64,000 nucleotides of DNA from Mycolicibacterium vulneris (GTDB taxonomy: Bacteria > Actinomycetota > Actinomycetes > Mycobacteriales > Mycobacteriaceae), in NCBI RefSeq assembly GCF_002104765.1, contig NZ_NCXM01000002.1, positions 186,001 to 250,000 of the forward strand, given 5' to 3'. Every line of letters begins with the position of its first letter. Positions within the stretch are counted from its first letter, which is position 1. A program made the position numbers and the translations under genes. The notes beneath the pieces are model-generated. The model worked only from the letters and a program-made list of their open reading frames with translations, had not been told where the DNA came from and searched no databases. This document shows positions 12,772 through 20,276 of the stretch, in pieces.

Positions 12772-14168
12772 GTCAAGACGGCACGTGGAGCGACGAAAAC
12801 GACTGGGATTCCGTCGAATTCGACCTGGACGAACAGGAGGAGGCCGGCCCGGCGCCCGTGGTGGCGGTTGTCGGCCGGCCCAACGTCGGCAAGTCGACCC
12901 TGGTGAACCGGATCCTGGGCCGACGGGAAGCGGTGGTGCAGGACATCCCGGGCGTCACCCGCGACCGGGTGTCCTACGACGCGCTGTGGACCGGCCGCCG
13001 GTTCGTCGTGCAGGACACCGGGGGATGGGAACCCGACGCCAAGGGGCTGCAGCAGCTGGTGGCCGACCAGGCCTCGGTGGCCATGCGCACCGCCGACGCG
13101 GTGATCCTGGTGGTCGACGCCGTCGTCGGTGCCACCACGGCCGACGAGGCCGCCGCCCGGATCCTGCTCCGGTCGGGCAAGCCGGTCTTCTTGGCGGCCA
13201 ACAAGGTTGACAGCGACAAGGTCGAGGCGGACGCCGCGATGCTGTGGTCGCTGGGGCTCGGTGAGCCGTACGCGATCAGCGCGATGCACGGCCGCGGTGT
13301 GGCGGACCTGCTCGACGCGGTGCTGGCCGCGCTGCCCGAGGTCTCCGAGGTGGCGCCCACGTCCGGTGGCCCGCGGCGTGTGGCGCTGGTCGGCAAGCCC
13401 AACGTCGGCAAGAGCTCGCTGCTGAACAAGCTCGCCGGCGACCAGCGTTCGGTGGTGCACGATGTCGCCGGTACCACGGTGGACCCGGTGGACTCGCTGA
13501 TCGAGCTGGGCGACAAGGTGTGGCGGTTCGTCGACACCGCGGGTCTGCGGCGGAAGGTGGGTCAGGCCAGCGGGCACGAGTTCTACGCCTCGGTGCGCAC
13601 GCGCTCGGCCATCGACGCGGCCGAGGTGGTGATCGTGCTGATCGACGGGTCGGACCCGCTCACCGAACAGGACCAACGGGTGCTGTCGATGGTCATCGAG
13701 GCCGGCCGCGCCCTGGTGCTGGCCTTCAACAAGTGGGACCTGGTGGACGAAGACCGCCGCGAGTTGCTGGAGCGCGAGATCGACCGCGAACTGGTGCAGC
13801 TGCGGTGGGCGCCGCGCGTGAACATCTCCGCCAAGACCGGGCGGGCGCTGCAGAAGCTGGTCCCCGCGATGGAGACCGCGCTGGCGTCGTGGGACGGGCG
13901 GATCCCGACCGGCCCGCTGAATTCGTGGCTCAAAGAGGTGGTGGCTGCCACGCCGCCCCCGGTGCGTGGGGGCAAGCAGCCGCGCATCCTGTTCGCCACC
14001 CAGGCCACCGCACGGCCCCCGACTTTCGTGCTGTTCACCACAGGTTTTCTGGAGGCTGGGTACCGCCGCTTCCTGGAGCGACGGCTGCGTGAGACGTTCG
14101 GATTCGAGGGCTCGCCGATTCGGATCAACGTGCGGGTGCGCGAAAAGCGGGGAGCCCGGCGGCGCTGA
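12768..14168 (+). CDS. der: Ribosome biogenesis GTPase Der (EngA)
   Basis: Tandem-GTPase needed for 50S assembly, 466 aa. G domain 1 starts with [16 protein letters not shown] (about residues 30-45) with NKVD; G domain 2 has [19 protein letters not shown] (about 204-222) with NKWD. The KH-like C-terminal domain follows. The acidic N-terminal extension of about 27 residues is typical of actinobacteria. It is the last gene of the coupled run; a strong hairpin lies downstream before tRNA-Pro. Confidence 0.95.
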   Translation: MSQDGTWSDENDWDSVEFDLDEQEEAGPAPVVAVVGRPNVGKSTLVNRILGRREAVVQDIPGVTRDRVSYDALWTGRRFVVQDTGGWEPDAKGLQQLVADQASVAMRTADAVILVVDAVVGATTADEAAARILLRSGKPVFLAANKVDSDKVEADAAMLWSLGLGEPYAISAMHGRGVADLLDAVLAALPEVSEVAPTSGGPRRVALVGKPNVGKSSLLNKLAGDQRSVVHDVAGTTVDPVDSLIELGDKVWRFVDTAGLRRKVGQASGHEFYASVRTRSAIDAAEVVIVLIDGSDPLTEQDQRVLSMVIEAGRALVLAFNKWDLVDEDRRELLEREIDRELVQLRWAPRVNISAKTGRALQKLVPAMETALASWDGRIPTGPLNSWLKEVVAATPPPVRGGKQPRILFATQATARPPTFVLFTTGFLEAGYRRFLERRLRETFGFEGSPIRINVRVREKRGARRR

Positions 14169-14278
14169 GCTGGTAGGGGTTTCGGGAGGCTGGCGGTCTC
14201 TCCGGGCCAATAGGCGCTTCCGATTTTCGCTGGCACCGCAGCTAGCGCGTTTGTGATTCACCTCATGGTCGCCTGCCG

Positions 14279-14305
14279 CCCGCCAAGCAAAGGTCGCTTG
14301 GCGGG
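14279..14305 (+). terminator. Strong hairpin after der, before tRNA-Pro
   Basis: A perfect 10-base stem (CCCGCCAAGC at 14279-14288 with GCTTGGCGGG at 14296-14305) and a 7-base loop lie about 110 bases after der. There is no T-run, which is common for mycobacterial terminators. It probably ends the parA-to-der transcript. Confidence 0.6.
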
Positions 14306-14329
14306 TCGGCCGACCATTTACGGTAGGCT
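14298..14329 (+). promoter_or_regulatory. Possible tRNA-Pro promoter
   Basis: TTGGCG (14298-14303, inside the preceding hairpin) and TAGGCT (14324-14329, TANNNT type) precede the tRNA by about 33 bases. The spacing of 20 is longer than ideal, so only the -10 element is reasonably supported. Confidence 0.3.
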
Positions 14330-14361
14330 TTCGACCTGCTGCCGGTGCATGCATCGGCGCG

Positions 14362-14435
14362 CGGGCTGTGGCGCAGTTTGGTAGCGCACTTGACTGGGGG
14401 TCAAGTGGTCGCAGGTTCAAATCCTGTCAGCCCGA
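14362..14435 (+). tRNA. tRNA-Pro (anticodon GGG)
   Basis: A 74-base cloverleaf can be folded by hand: acceptor CGGGCTG with CAGCCCG plus discriminator A, D-arm GCGC/GCGC, anticodon stem CTTGA/TCAAG around the loop CTGGGGG (anticodon GGG at 14396-14398), and T-arm GCAGG/CCTGT with loop TTCAAAT. CCA is not encoded. It lies directly after der as in M. tuberculosis. The gene is intact because the integrated element supplies an identical 3' part from the anticodon loop onward. Confidence 0.96.
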
Positions 14436-14436
14436 C
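14394..14436 (+). repeat. attL core: 43-base direct repeat within tRNA-Pro
   Basis: These 43 bases recur exactly at 29891-29933, and the match ends sharply on both sides (A versus C before it, T versus A after it). The repeat begins at the first base of the anticodon loop and runs through the 3' end of the tRNA, the usual form of a tyrosine-integrase core that crosses over in the anticodon loop. It marks the left boundary of the integrated element. Confidence 0.93.
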
Positions 14437-14444
14437 TTCAGGTC

Positions 14445-14480
14445 AGAGGCACTTTCTGAGAGTTTGGAAGTGCCTCTTTC
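14445..14480 (+). terminator. Element-borne terminator just downstream of tRNA-Pro
   Basis: AGAGGCACTT (14445-14454) pairs perfectly with AAGTGCCTCT (14468-14477), loop of 13, followed by TTC. It lies inside the element, 10 bases after the tRNA, and would replace the chromosomal terminator that integration pushed to 29947-29971. It could also end integrase transcription from the other side. Confidence 0.6.
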
Positions 14481-14487
14481 CATTGTG

Positions 14488-14508
14488 TACCGCCTTTGCA
14501 TACCGCCT
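14488..14508 (+). other. Candidate integrase arm-type sites, left side
   Basis: Two direct copies of TACCGCCTT (starting at 14488 and 14501, 13 bases apart) lie between the attL core and the integrase gene. Similar TACCGCC(A/G)TT copies are found on the right-hand side at 29750, 29762 and 29877. Repeated short direct sites flanking both cores are what arm-binding sites of lambda-type integrases look like; this is an inference from position. Confidence 0.45.
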
Positions 14509-15651
14509 TCACAGTCCGAGCGCATCGCCGAGTCCCTTCACCGCGGCCCGCGCGGCGTCATCGCTGGTGTGCCCGTATAGATCGCCTGTGATGCTGATCG
14601 ACGCGTGTCCGAGCAAGTCGGCCGCGGCTTTAATGTGGACGCCGGACTCCAACCAGCCGACGGCCGCGGAGTGGCGCAGCGTGTGCGCGCCGACGTTCTC
14701 CATCCCAGCCTTGCCCGCTGCAATCTCGACGGTGCGCAGTAGGTTGCGCGGGTCGAGCCACCCGCCGGCCTCGGTGGCGAACACGGCGCCCGTTTCGACC
14801 CATTGGTCGCCAGCGTGCAGGCGCTCGGCGATCTGCGTCTTGCGGTGCTTCTTCAACTCGGCGATGAGCCCGGTCGTCAACGGGATGCGCCGGCGCGAAC
14901 GATCAGTCTTCGGCGCCGTCCACGCCAACGCGCCAGAGACGCGCACGACGACGCCGGCCACAGTCAACTCACCCTTGGTCAGGTCGACGTCAGCCCAGCG
15001 CAGGCCGGCGACTTCGCCGCGGCGCATTCCGGTTGCCGCGAGGACCAGCACCGCTAGCCGGTACCGAAGCCCGTCCAGATGGCTCAGGAGTCGCCGCACG
15101 TCTTCGGTGGACAGATAGCGCGCTTCTTTCGGCGTGACAGCGGGACGCTTCACCTTCGCCGTCGGATTGGCCGCCAGCAGTCCGTCGCGGACAGCGATAT
15201 CGAGCGCGGCCCGCAGCACCGTGTACACCTGTCGAACGGTGCTGTCGGATAAGTCCTTGCCGCGCAGACGCATTACGAGCGATTCGATGTGGGTCGGCCG
15301 AATCTGGTCGAGCCTCAGCGCGGCAAGTTTGGTGTCGCCTTCCAAGTGCTTGCGACACAGATTCGCATAAAGCTCCTGAGTGGTTGCTTTGCGCGACGAC
15401 GCCGGCAGCGCCGTCGTGCGCCAGGACTCCAACCACGACCCGACCGTCTGCTTATCGTCGCGCGGGGGAGCGCCCTCAGCGATCCGCTTGCGCGCGTCGT
15501 TTAGCTTGCCGCGCGCCTCAGCGCGGGTCTTCCCGTACACGCTGAGCCGTTTCCGCTCCCCGTCAGCTGTGGTGTACCTGGTGGACGCTTCCCACAGTCC
15601 GTTTGGCCGCTGCCGGTAAGAGCCTTCACCGTCGGCTCGTCGTGTGCCCAT
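14509..15651 (-). CDS. int: Phage-type tyrosine integrase
   Basis: 380 aa from the ATG at 15651, which has GGAGAG upstream; an alternative TTG at 15672 lies inside a core-like repeat. The N-terminus is an arm-binding AP2-like domain (GEGSYRQRPNGLWEASTRYTT), followed by a SAM-like core-binding domain. The catalytic domain has the first Arg in AATGMRRGEVAGLRWADV, the box II HTLRHSAAVGWLESG and the Tyr in ITGDLYGHTS, so all catalytic residues are present. It points toward the att core it presumably uses, 73 bases away. It is expected to insert the element into tRNA-Pro. Confidence 0.93.
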   Translation of the reverse strand: MGTRRADGEGSYRQRPNGLWEASTRYTTADGERKRLSVYGKTRAEARGKLNDARKRIAEGAPPRDDKQTVGSWLESWRTTALPASSRKATTQELYANLCRKHLEGDTKLAALRLDQIRPTHIESLVMRLRGKDLSDSTVRQVYTVLRAALDIAVRDGLLAANPTAKVKRPAVTPKEARYLSTEDVRRLLSHLDGLRYRLAVLVLAATGMRRGEVAGLRWADVDLTKGELTVAGVVVRVSGALAWTAPKTDRSRRRIPLTTGLIAELKKHRKTQIAERLHAGDQWVETGAVFATEAGGWLDPRNLLRTVEIAAGKAGMENVGAHTLRHSAAVGWLESGVHIKAAADLLGHASISITGDLYGHTSDDAARAAVKGLGDALGL

Positions 15652-15666
15652 AACCGCCTCTCCACA

Positions 15667-15681
15667 GGTCAAGTGGTCGCA
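15667..15681 (+). repeat. Third, partial copy of the att core upstream of int
   Basis: GGTCAAGTGGTCGCA is identical to 15 consecutive bases of the att core (the anticodon 3' stem and variable region of tRNA-Pro). It sits 16 bases upstream of the integrase start codon. It could be an integrase-binding site for autoregulation, a relic of an earlier recombination, or coincidence. Confidence 0.6.
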
Positions 15682-16014
15682 CGCAGAAGAATAGTCACGA
15701 ACACGCGCGCTCGTTCGATTACAGGGGCACGTCTAAGCGGTCTGGTACGGTCGGTGCCACGACCGAACACCGACGCTAATCGAGACTTACAGGCGACACG
15801 CTGCTACACAGGCAGATTCGACCGGCGCACCACCCACCGGGAACCCCGGACCGGCCGAGATAGTAGGAGTCGAGACGAACGGCGCACGCCCCGAACCGGG
15901 GTCCACCCGCTGAGTCCCGCAACGCGGACTCGCTGAACCGGCAGCCGAGCACAGAGAAGGCCCAAACGGCCTATCTGTAGCTCGGCGTTCCCGTTTCAGA
16001 AGGGAATCCCCACC
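15682..16014. promoter_or_regulatory. Divergent control region between int and the excisionase-like gene
   Basis: About 330 bases with no convincing gene. It holds an inverted repeat CGGTCG-N6-CGACCG (15748-15753 and 15760-15765) that could be an operator for the lysogeny or excision switch, and a GAAGGGA ribosome-binding site before the GTG at 16015. The short frames here have no protein-like composition. Confidence 0.4.
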
Positions 16015-16224
16015 GTGCCGAAGAACCCGAAACTCACTCCCGCGCTGCGAAAGCTATGCACCATCCCCAACGTCTGCGAACAGCTTGACGTCGGCCGTAC
16101 CACCGTTTACCAGCTGATAAACGACGGCACGCTGCGTCGCGTGAAAATTGGATCGCGAACGCTGATTCCGCAAGCTGACGTCGACGCGTTCGTTGCCGGC
16201 CTGCTCGACGCCGCGGCTGTCTGA
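16015..16224 (+). CDS. xis: Excisionase-type helix-turn-helix protein
   Basis: 69 aa from GTG at 16015 with GAAGGGA upstream. The sequence TIPNVCEQLDVGRTTVYQLI followed by NDGTLRRVKIGSRTLIP is the MerR-like excisionase fold (helix-turn-helix plus wing) used by recombination directionality factors and small regulators. It is the first gene of the rightward operon, divergent from int. Excision function is inferred; a regulatory role is equally possible. Its stop overlaps the next gene. Confidence 0.72.
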   Translation: MPKNPKLTPALRKLCTIPNVCEQLDVGRTTVYQLINDGTLRRVKIGSRTLIPQADVDAFVAGLLDAAAV

Positions 16225-16580
16225 TGATCTACGAACGGAAAAGCCGCCGACCCGGGCAGGTATCGGCGGCTTCGAAGCCCCTGGTGGAGGACTGCCAACA
16301 GCATAGCGGCGTGGCCGGCTGGGAACGCCGCCGCCGAGCGGCCCGCCGTGTCGAGCCGCGGGATTGTGGGTGCAGCGATCCGTGGACGCACCGCTGCACC
16401 GACCCGTCGCCGTCAGACAGGATGGTCGAAGCTGGCCGGGACGCCGCGTTGCACTTGCTCGCGGATGGCTACGTCCCGCTACTTAAAGCCGATGTCCTGC
16501 AATCGCTTTCGCGGCGCGGCGGTGACGATCGAAGGCTCGCCGAGCTCCTGTTCGAAGCGGCCGGCGGCAAGATCGCATGA
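16224..16580 (+). CDS. Hypothetical protein of the element
   Basis: 118 aa, ATG overlapping the previous stop (TGATG) and its own stop overlapping the ATPase start (ATGA). No family is recognised. The N-terminal half is arginine-rich with a Cys/His cluster (CGCSDPWTHRC); the C-terminal half (RDAALHLLADGYVPLLKADV onward) looks helical. The overlaps on both sides argue that it is translated. Confidence 0.6.
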   Translation: MIYERKSRRPGQVSAASKPLVEDCQQHSGVAGWERRRRAARRVEPRDCGCSDPWTHRCTDPSPSDRMVEAGRDAALHLLADGYVPLLKADVLQSLSRRGGDDRRLAELLFEAAGGKIA

Positions 16581-17827
16581 CCGAGGACCTATTGGCTCGG
16601 GGCCGGGCGATCGCCGAGCGATTGCAGTCCGAGGCCAGCCAGGTGCCCGCCGTGATTGTCGTCGGTCAGGATGCAGAGACGGTGCAGTTGCCCGAGAACG
16701 GGGTGAGCGGTGCCGAGTTCGTGCTGGACGCGCCTGCCGGCATTCCCGCGATTTGGGGCCGTGATAACTCGGTGCTTTGGTCGGCGGGTGAGGCGTTGAT
16801 GCTGGCCGGCGGGCAAGGGCTGGGTAAGACAACGTTGGCGTTGGCGCTGGTGCGGGAGCTTCTTGGGCTGGGCACCGGCAGCTTGCTCGGGCTGCCGGTC
16901 AGCGCCGACGTGGGCCGGGTGCTGTATCTGGCGATGGATCGGCCCAACCAGATTGCGCGGGCCGCGGGTCGGATCTTCGGCGAGGCCGACCGCCAAGTTC
17001 TGGCCGAGCGTCTGCACGTGTGGCGCGGACCGCCGACACGTGACCTGGCGGCAAACCCCGGCACGTTGGCGCGGATGGTCGAGTACTACTGCGCGGGTGT
17101 GGTCGTGGTCGACAGTCTCAAGGATGCGGCCGTGAGCTTGAGTGAAGATCGAGTTGGCGCGCAGTGGAATCGGGCGCGGCAAAACGTGCTGGCTCTGGGC
17201 TGTCAGATGTTGGAGTTGCACCACCCCAAGAAGCGCCACCCTCTCACGCCTCGAGCCGCTCCGTCGGTGGACGACGTGTACGGCTCGACATGGCTGACGT
17301 CGGGCTGCGGATCAGTGGTGCTGCTCGCAGGCGAACCCGGCGACCCGATCGTCAGCTTCCGGCACGTGAAGCAACCGGCCGACGAGGTCGGGCCGTACCG
17401 GCTGCTGCACGACCAAACGGCTGGCGTGATGACTGTCGACCACGCCGTCGATCTCGTTGCGCTGGTGCGCGCGGCGGGCGTCGACGGCCTGACGGCTAAG
17501 GGTGCCGCGCAGGCCATCACGGAGAAGCAGGCGCCCACGCGCGCCGACGTCGAGAAAGCCCGCCGCAAGCTCGATCAGCTTGCTGCAGAGGGCGTGCTGG
17601 TGCGCATCGAAGGCAGTCGTGGTGGTGGCGAGCTACGCCAGAGCACTGCGTGGTTTCTGGCCGAGAACCAATCACGCCCCGATCACGAATCCAACGAACC
17701 CGCTGGTAGAGACGTCACACAGCTATTCACCAATTCTGAATATCACGCATCAATCACCCCCATCACGAGGGACAGAGCGGTGCAGGACGCGCCGTCACGC
17801 AAGCAATCACGCCAATCACGCCATTAG
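16577..17827 (+). CDS. RecA-fold ATPase, RepA/DnaB-like replication protein
   Basis: 416 aa. Walker A is AGGQGLGKTTLALALVREL (Lys at residue 84) and Walker B is GVVVVDSLKDA; the order and the LYLAMDRPNQIARAAGRI segment resemble RSF1010 RepA-type hexameric helicases and phage AAA ATPases. A winged-helix-like region (about 300-360, GLTAKGAAQAITEKQAPTRA) follows, then a low-complexity Ser/Arg tail. The DNA encoding this tail contains a cluster of ATCACG repeats. Probably the replication initiator or helicase of the element; no primase domain is seen. Confidence 0.75.
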   Translation: MTEDLLARGRAIAERLQSEASQVPAVIVVGQDAETVQLPENGVSGAEFVLDAPAGIPAIWGRDNSVLWSAGEALMLAGGQGLGKTTLALALVRELLGLGTGSLLGLPVSADVGRVLYLAMDRPNQIARAAGRIFGEADRQVLAERLHVWRGPPTRDLAANPGTLARMVEYYCAGVVVVDSLKDAAVSLSEDRVGAQWNRARQNVLALGCQMLELHHPKKRHPLTPRAAPSVDDVYGSTWLTSGCGSVVLLAGEPGDPIVSFRHVKQPADEVGPYRLLHDQTAGVMTVDHAVDLVALVRAAGVDGLTAKGAAQAITEKQAPTRADVEKARRKLDQLAAEGVLVRIEGSRGGGELRQSTAWFLAENQSRPDHESNEPAGRDVTQLFTNSEYHASITPITRDRAVQDAPSRKQSRQSRH

Positions 17828-17836
17828 CAATCACGC
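17670..17836 (+). repeat. Iteron-like cluster of AATCACGCC repeats
   Basis: Copies of AATCACGC or one-mismatch variants (ATCACGA, GTCACGC, AATCACCC) occur near 17670, 17682, 17742, 17752, 17762, 17794, 17805, 17814 and 17829, all in the same orientation and several 9-12 bases apart. They occupy the end of the RepA-like gene and the bases after it. This resembles iterons of a replication origin, though the repeats also encode a Ser-Arg-Gln tail. Confidence 0.5.
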
Positions 17837-17870
17837 TCCCACCCACCCCTTGTAGGGGTGGTGGGTGGGA
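17837..17870 (+). terminator. GC-rich hairpin after the replication ATPase
   Basis: TCCCACCCA+CCCC (17837-17849) pairs with GGGG (17855-17858) and, after a 3-base bulge, TGGGTGGGA (17862-17870), loop of 5. It lies 9 bases after the ATPase stop and may end transcription or form part of an origin with the adjacent iteron-like repeats. Confidence 0.5.
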
Positions 17871-17898
17871 AGCGGTGAACGGACGAAAGGAACCCCGC

Positions 17899-18243
17899 AT
17901 GACCGAGCACCCAGGAGCGCTGATCGACCACAAACGGACGGCCTGCTTATGGTCGGCCGGCCGGCCCGACTACTGGGCCGCGGTCTGCGTCAACGCATCC
18001 GGCGACGATGTGCTCTGGCTGATCTCCGTCGACGAACTCGATGCCGAACACCCGCGGCACGGAAACGGCGACCAGCCGCACGAACAACTTGGCCCGCTGC
18101 CGATCGAGTTCGTGCGCCGGCTCACGATCAGCCGGCGCACGAATCGATGCGGCCGGCGCACACAGGCCGGCCGGCCATGCCGGATCCGGGTACCTGCCGA
18201 AGGCCAAGCCTGCGAATGGCATCGTACAAAGGTCGACGGATGA
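17899..18243 (+). CDS. Hypothetical protein of the element
   Basis: 114 aa from the ATG at 17899 with AAAGGA upstream. No family recognised. The C-terminal half has a possible zinc-binding pattern (NRCGRRTQAGRPCRIRV then CEWH), similar to small Cys/His modules common in actinophage proteins. The stop overlaps the ATG of the WhiB-like gene (ATGA). Confidence 0.6.
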   Translation: MTEHPGALIDHKRTACLWSAGRPDYWAAVCVNASGDDVLWLISVDELDAEHPRHGNGDQPHEQLGPLPIEFVRRLTISRRTNRCGRRTQAGRPCRIRVPAEGQACEWHRTKVDG

Positions 18244-18584
18244 CCAACTGGGAACACATGTCGGCGCTCGTTGGTGGAATCCCGGACCTTCGAGCGGCCC
18301 GCTGTAAGGGCAGGGCGGATCTGTTCGAGGCGACTGTCGCTGTGCGTCGCATCGACGGTGGATCCAGCAGGAATGAAGTGAACGCCGCCAGAGTGGCCGC
18401 TCTGCGGCTCTGCGCCGCCTGCACAGCCTTAGAGCAATGTCGCGCATGGCTGGCCACGCTTCGCCCGACACGCCGGCCGCGCGGAGTCGTTGCCGGTCAG
18501 GTGATTACATCTACCGGGCTGCCGTTGGGGACCAGGACTATGAGCACCGCCGGCGCAGTCGCAGCAGACGGAGCGGACTCATGA
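18240..18584 (+). CDS. WhiB-family protein (phage type)
   Basis: 114 aa. Four cysteines in WhiB spacing: one in ARCKGRAD near residue 23, then LCAACTALEQC (C-X2-C-X5-C) about 40 residues later. It is followed by RPRGVVAGQV, a variant of the GVWGG turn. WhiB proteins hold an iron-sulfur cluster and act on transcription with sigma A; actinophage WhiB-like proteins (for example TM4 gp49) can repress host whiB2 and exclude superinfecting phage. Such a role here is inferred. It overlaps both neighbours by 4 bases. Confidence 0.78.
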   Translation: MTNWEHMSALVGGIPDLRAARCKGRADLFEATVAVRRIDGGSSRNEVNAARVAALRLCAACTALEQCRAWLATLRPTRRPRGVVAGQVITSTGLPLGTRTMSTAGAVAADGADS

Positions 18585-18961
18585 GCCAACCTGGCCTGAC
18601 GCGAGTCGGCGGGGTCGTCGTCCTCTCCGGGCCGGCGCTGAAAGAGGCGCGGGATGCTGCCCTGATCGCGGCCAAACATCGCAAACGGTCGGGCATTCCG
18701 TATTTGAACTACCAGGCGCTGGCCTGCGAATTTGGCGAAGCTATGGCCGCAGACGGTCACTCGGACGTCCGTTCACCCTCGATCAGCAAAGCTGTGGCCA
18801 TGGACAGACCTGCGTTGCCGCTCGCCGAAGCGGCTGACCGCCTAGGCATCTCACTCAGGCAGGCCCGCCGAGTCGCACCGCAGCTCGGAGGCGACAAGAT
18901 CGCCGGCTGTTGGTTCGTCGATGAGACCGCACTAAACGAGCACATCGAAGGAAGGCAATGA
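18581..18961 (+). CDS. Helix-turn-helix protein of the element
   Basis: 126 aa from the ATG at 18581 (ATGA overlap with the WhiB-like gene). The C-terminal part PLAEAADRLGISLRQARRVAP followed by GCWFVDETALNEHIEGR reads as a HTH_17/excisionase-like DNA-binding module. The N-terminal 70 residues (LKEARDAALIAAKHRKRSGI) are basic and helical. Possibly a regulator of the operon. Confidence 0.62.
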   Translation: MSQPGLTRVGGVVVLSGPALKEARDAALIAAKHRKRSGIPYLNYQALACEFGEAMAADGHSDVRSPSISKAVAMDRPALPLAEAADRLGISLRQARRVAPQLGGDKIAGCWFVDETALNEHIEGRQ

Positions 18962-19113
18962 CCAAACAAGAAATCGCCCGACTCGTCGCCAGCCTGACCG
19001 ACGACGAAGTCCGGCAACTCCGCGACTTTCTCACCGACACGGAGAACTCTGACTCAAACGGCGTGGAAGCTGGGCAGTTCGCAAAGTCGCTGTTCGGCGG
19101 CAGCAATGATTAG
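18958..19113 (+). CDS. Small acidic protein of the element (51 aa)
   Basis: 51 aa, starting MTKQEIARLVASLTDDEVRQ and ending FAKSLFGGSND. It overlaps the upstream stop by 4 bases (ATGA) and the next start by 8 bases, the pattern of a translated operon member. The first 30 residues form a likely amphipathic helix pair. No family recognised. Confidence 0.6.
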   Translation: MTKQEIARLVASLTDDEVRQLRDFLTDTENSDSNGVEAGQFAKSLFGGSND

Positions 19114-19498
19114 CGCGGAAGACTTGCGCGCCAAGCTGCCCCTCGTGAAACGCGTCGCCATGAACGTCGACCGCGCAGCTGTGCAACGCGCAGAGCAGGA
19201 ACGCGCCGCGCAAGCAACCGCCGAACGCATCGCATTCCTCTATGGCCGACTCTTCGGAAATGTCTCTCTCGGTTCGATAGCGGCGGGTCTTCGCGCCGAG
19301 GACGCAGCGCTCCAAGCGTTCGGTGGTGCCGTCGACCAGGCCAACAACCTCCTGCAAGTCGAAATCCTGCGCGTCGCCATCGACAAACGATGGACCTCCG
19401 TCGTCAAAGCCTTCATCAAGATCTACGACGGCGAGCACCCCATCGCGGCCACCGTCCAAGAACTCTGGAACCTCACCAACCGCCGAGCCCCGGCATAA
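19106..19498 (+). CDS. Hypothetical protein, shares a domain with the next gene
   Basis: 130 aa. Mostly alpha-helical, with an N-terminal stretch resembling a coiled coil (AVQRAEQERAAQATAERIAF). The C-terminal 70 residues (ILRVAIDKRWTSVVKAFIKI onward) align with the C-terminal part of the protein at 19526-20083 (ILGRALESGWSSIVAEYIKQ), suggesting a duplicated domain. It overlaps the 51-aa gene by 8 bases. No function can be assigned. Confidence 0.65.
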   Translation: MISAEDLRAKLPLVKRVAMNVDRAAVQRAEQERAAQATAERIAFLYGRLFGNVSLGSIAAGLRAEDAALQAFGGAVDQANNLLQVEILRVAIDKRWTSVVKAFIKIYDGEHPIAATVQELWNLTNRRAPA

Positions 19499-19525
19499 AC
19501 CGACACCGAAAAGGAAACGCACGCA

Positions 19526-20083
19526 ATGTCTCTCGCACAGCTCGAATCCCAGATCGACGACCTACGCAAGCAGGCCGCGAACATTCAGAGCCGATGGGCC
19601 CGCACCACCGACCTGCTCGACGCCGACAACAACCTGTCCGAAACCGGCAAGCGCGCCAAGCTCGACAGCGAACACGCCCACTTCAGCGCCAAGCTCAGCG
19701 ACCTCCGCAATAAAGAGAAGGAGCTCATCGCCGCCAAGCGGCAATCGCTCGAGAAGTTCCTGTTCGGACTCACCAGCGTGACCAGCGACCCCGGCCAGAT
19801 CATCGCGTACCGCGACGCACAAGACCGAGCAGCGCGACTCACCCACGCCGACGAAGCAGGCCAGGTGTTCGCGGCAGCGATCCGCTCCGACGACAAGACC
19901 CTCGCCGCAGCAATACTCGGCCGAGCCCTCGAATCCGGTTGGAGCAGCATCGTCGCCGAGTACATCAAGCAAAACCCAAGCGCCAAAGAACAACTCGACG
20001 ACCTCGCCAAGCTTCGGGAGTACGACTCATTCGGGGCGAACCTGTTGTACGCCATCCTGAGCCCGTCGCTCGGGCGCGTCTGA
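19526..20083 (+). CDS. Hypothetical coiled-coil protein of the element
   Basis: 185 aa with GAAAAGGAAAC upstream. The N-terminal 75 residues are a predicted coiled coil (LESQIDDLRKQAANIQSRWA, then heptad-like LSDLRNKEKELIAAK). The C-terminal domain matches the preceding protein. Its form resembles scaffold-like or capsid-morphogenesis helpers of phages and satellites, but that is only an analogy. It is followed by a hairpin. Confidence 0.65.
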   Translation: MSLAQLESQIDDLRKQAANIQSRWARTTDLLDADNNLSETGKRAKLDSEHAHFSAKLSDLRNKEKELIAAKRQSLEKFLFGLTSVTSDPGQIIAYRDAQDRAARLTHADEAGQVFAAAIRSDDKTLAAAILGRALESGWSSIVAEYIKQNPSAKEQLDDLAKLREYDSFGANLLYAILSPSLGRV

Positions 20084-20096
20084 TCGAGCCATGCCA

Positions 20097-20116
20097 CCTG
20101 GCGACCTCGCGCCAGG
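20097..20116 (+). terminator. Hairpin ending the early operon of the element
   Basis: CCTGGCG (20097-20103) and CGCCAGG (20110-20116) form a perfect 7-base stem with a 6-base loop, 13 bases after the stop at 20083. It plausibly terminates the excisionase-to-20083 operon. Confidence 0.5.
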
Positions 20117-20149
20117 CGGGAACAGAGATCCCGCTCCGCCCCGCGCCGC

Positions 20150-20276
20150 CGCGCGGCCAAACACCACGGGGGGTGGCCCGGGGGCAGGTGCCCTGCCGCC
20201 CCTCCGGCGATAGGCGACATGCCCTCCCCGGAACTCAACTTTTTTCGTTTTCGACAGAGCAGAAGGGCCCCCTGAC
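20150..20276. other. GC-rich structured non-coding stretch, candidate packaging (cos) site
   Basis: The gap between the early genes and the terminase-small-subunit-like gene contains very G+C-rich structured DNA (GGCAGG-TGC-CCTGCC near 20183-20197, flanked by runs of G and C), then ACTTTTTTCG and AGAAGGG before the GTG at 20277. In actinophages the cohesive end usually lies just before the small terminase gene. No cleavage site can be shown from sequence alone. Confidence 0.25.

Noticed and set aside
12594..14420. 608-codon minus-strand frame
   Set aside because: Antisense to cmk, der and the tRNA; same shadow effect, no motif.
15673..15936. 87-codon frame between int and the excisionase-like gene
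   Set aside because: Arg/Thr-rich with no ribosome-binding site; the segment looks like a regulatory region.
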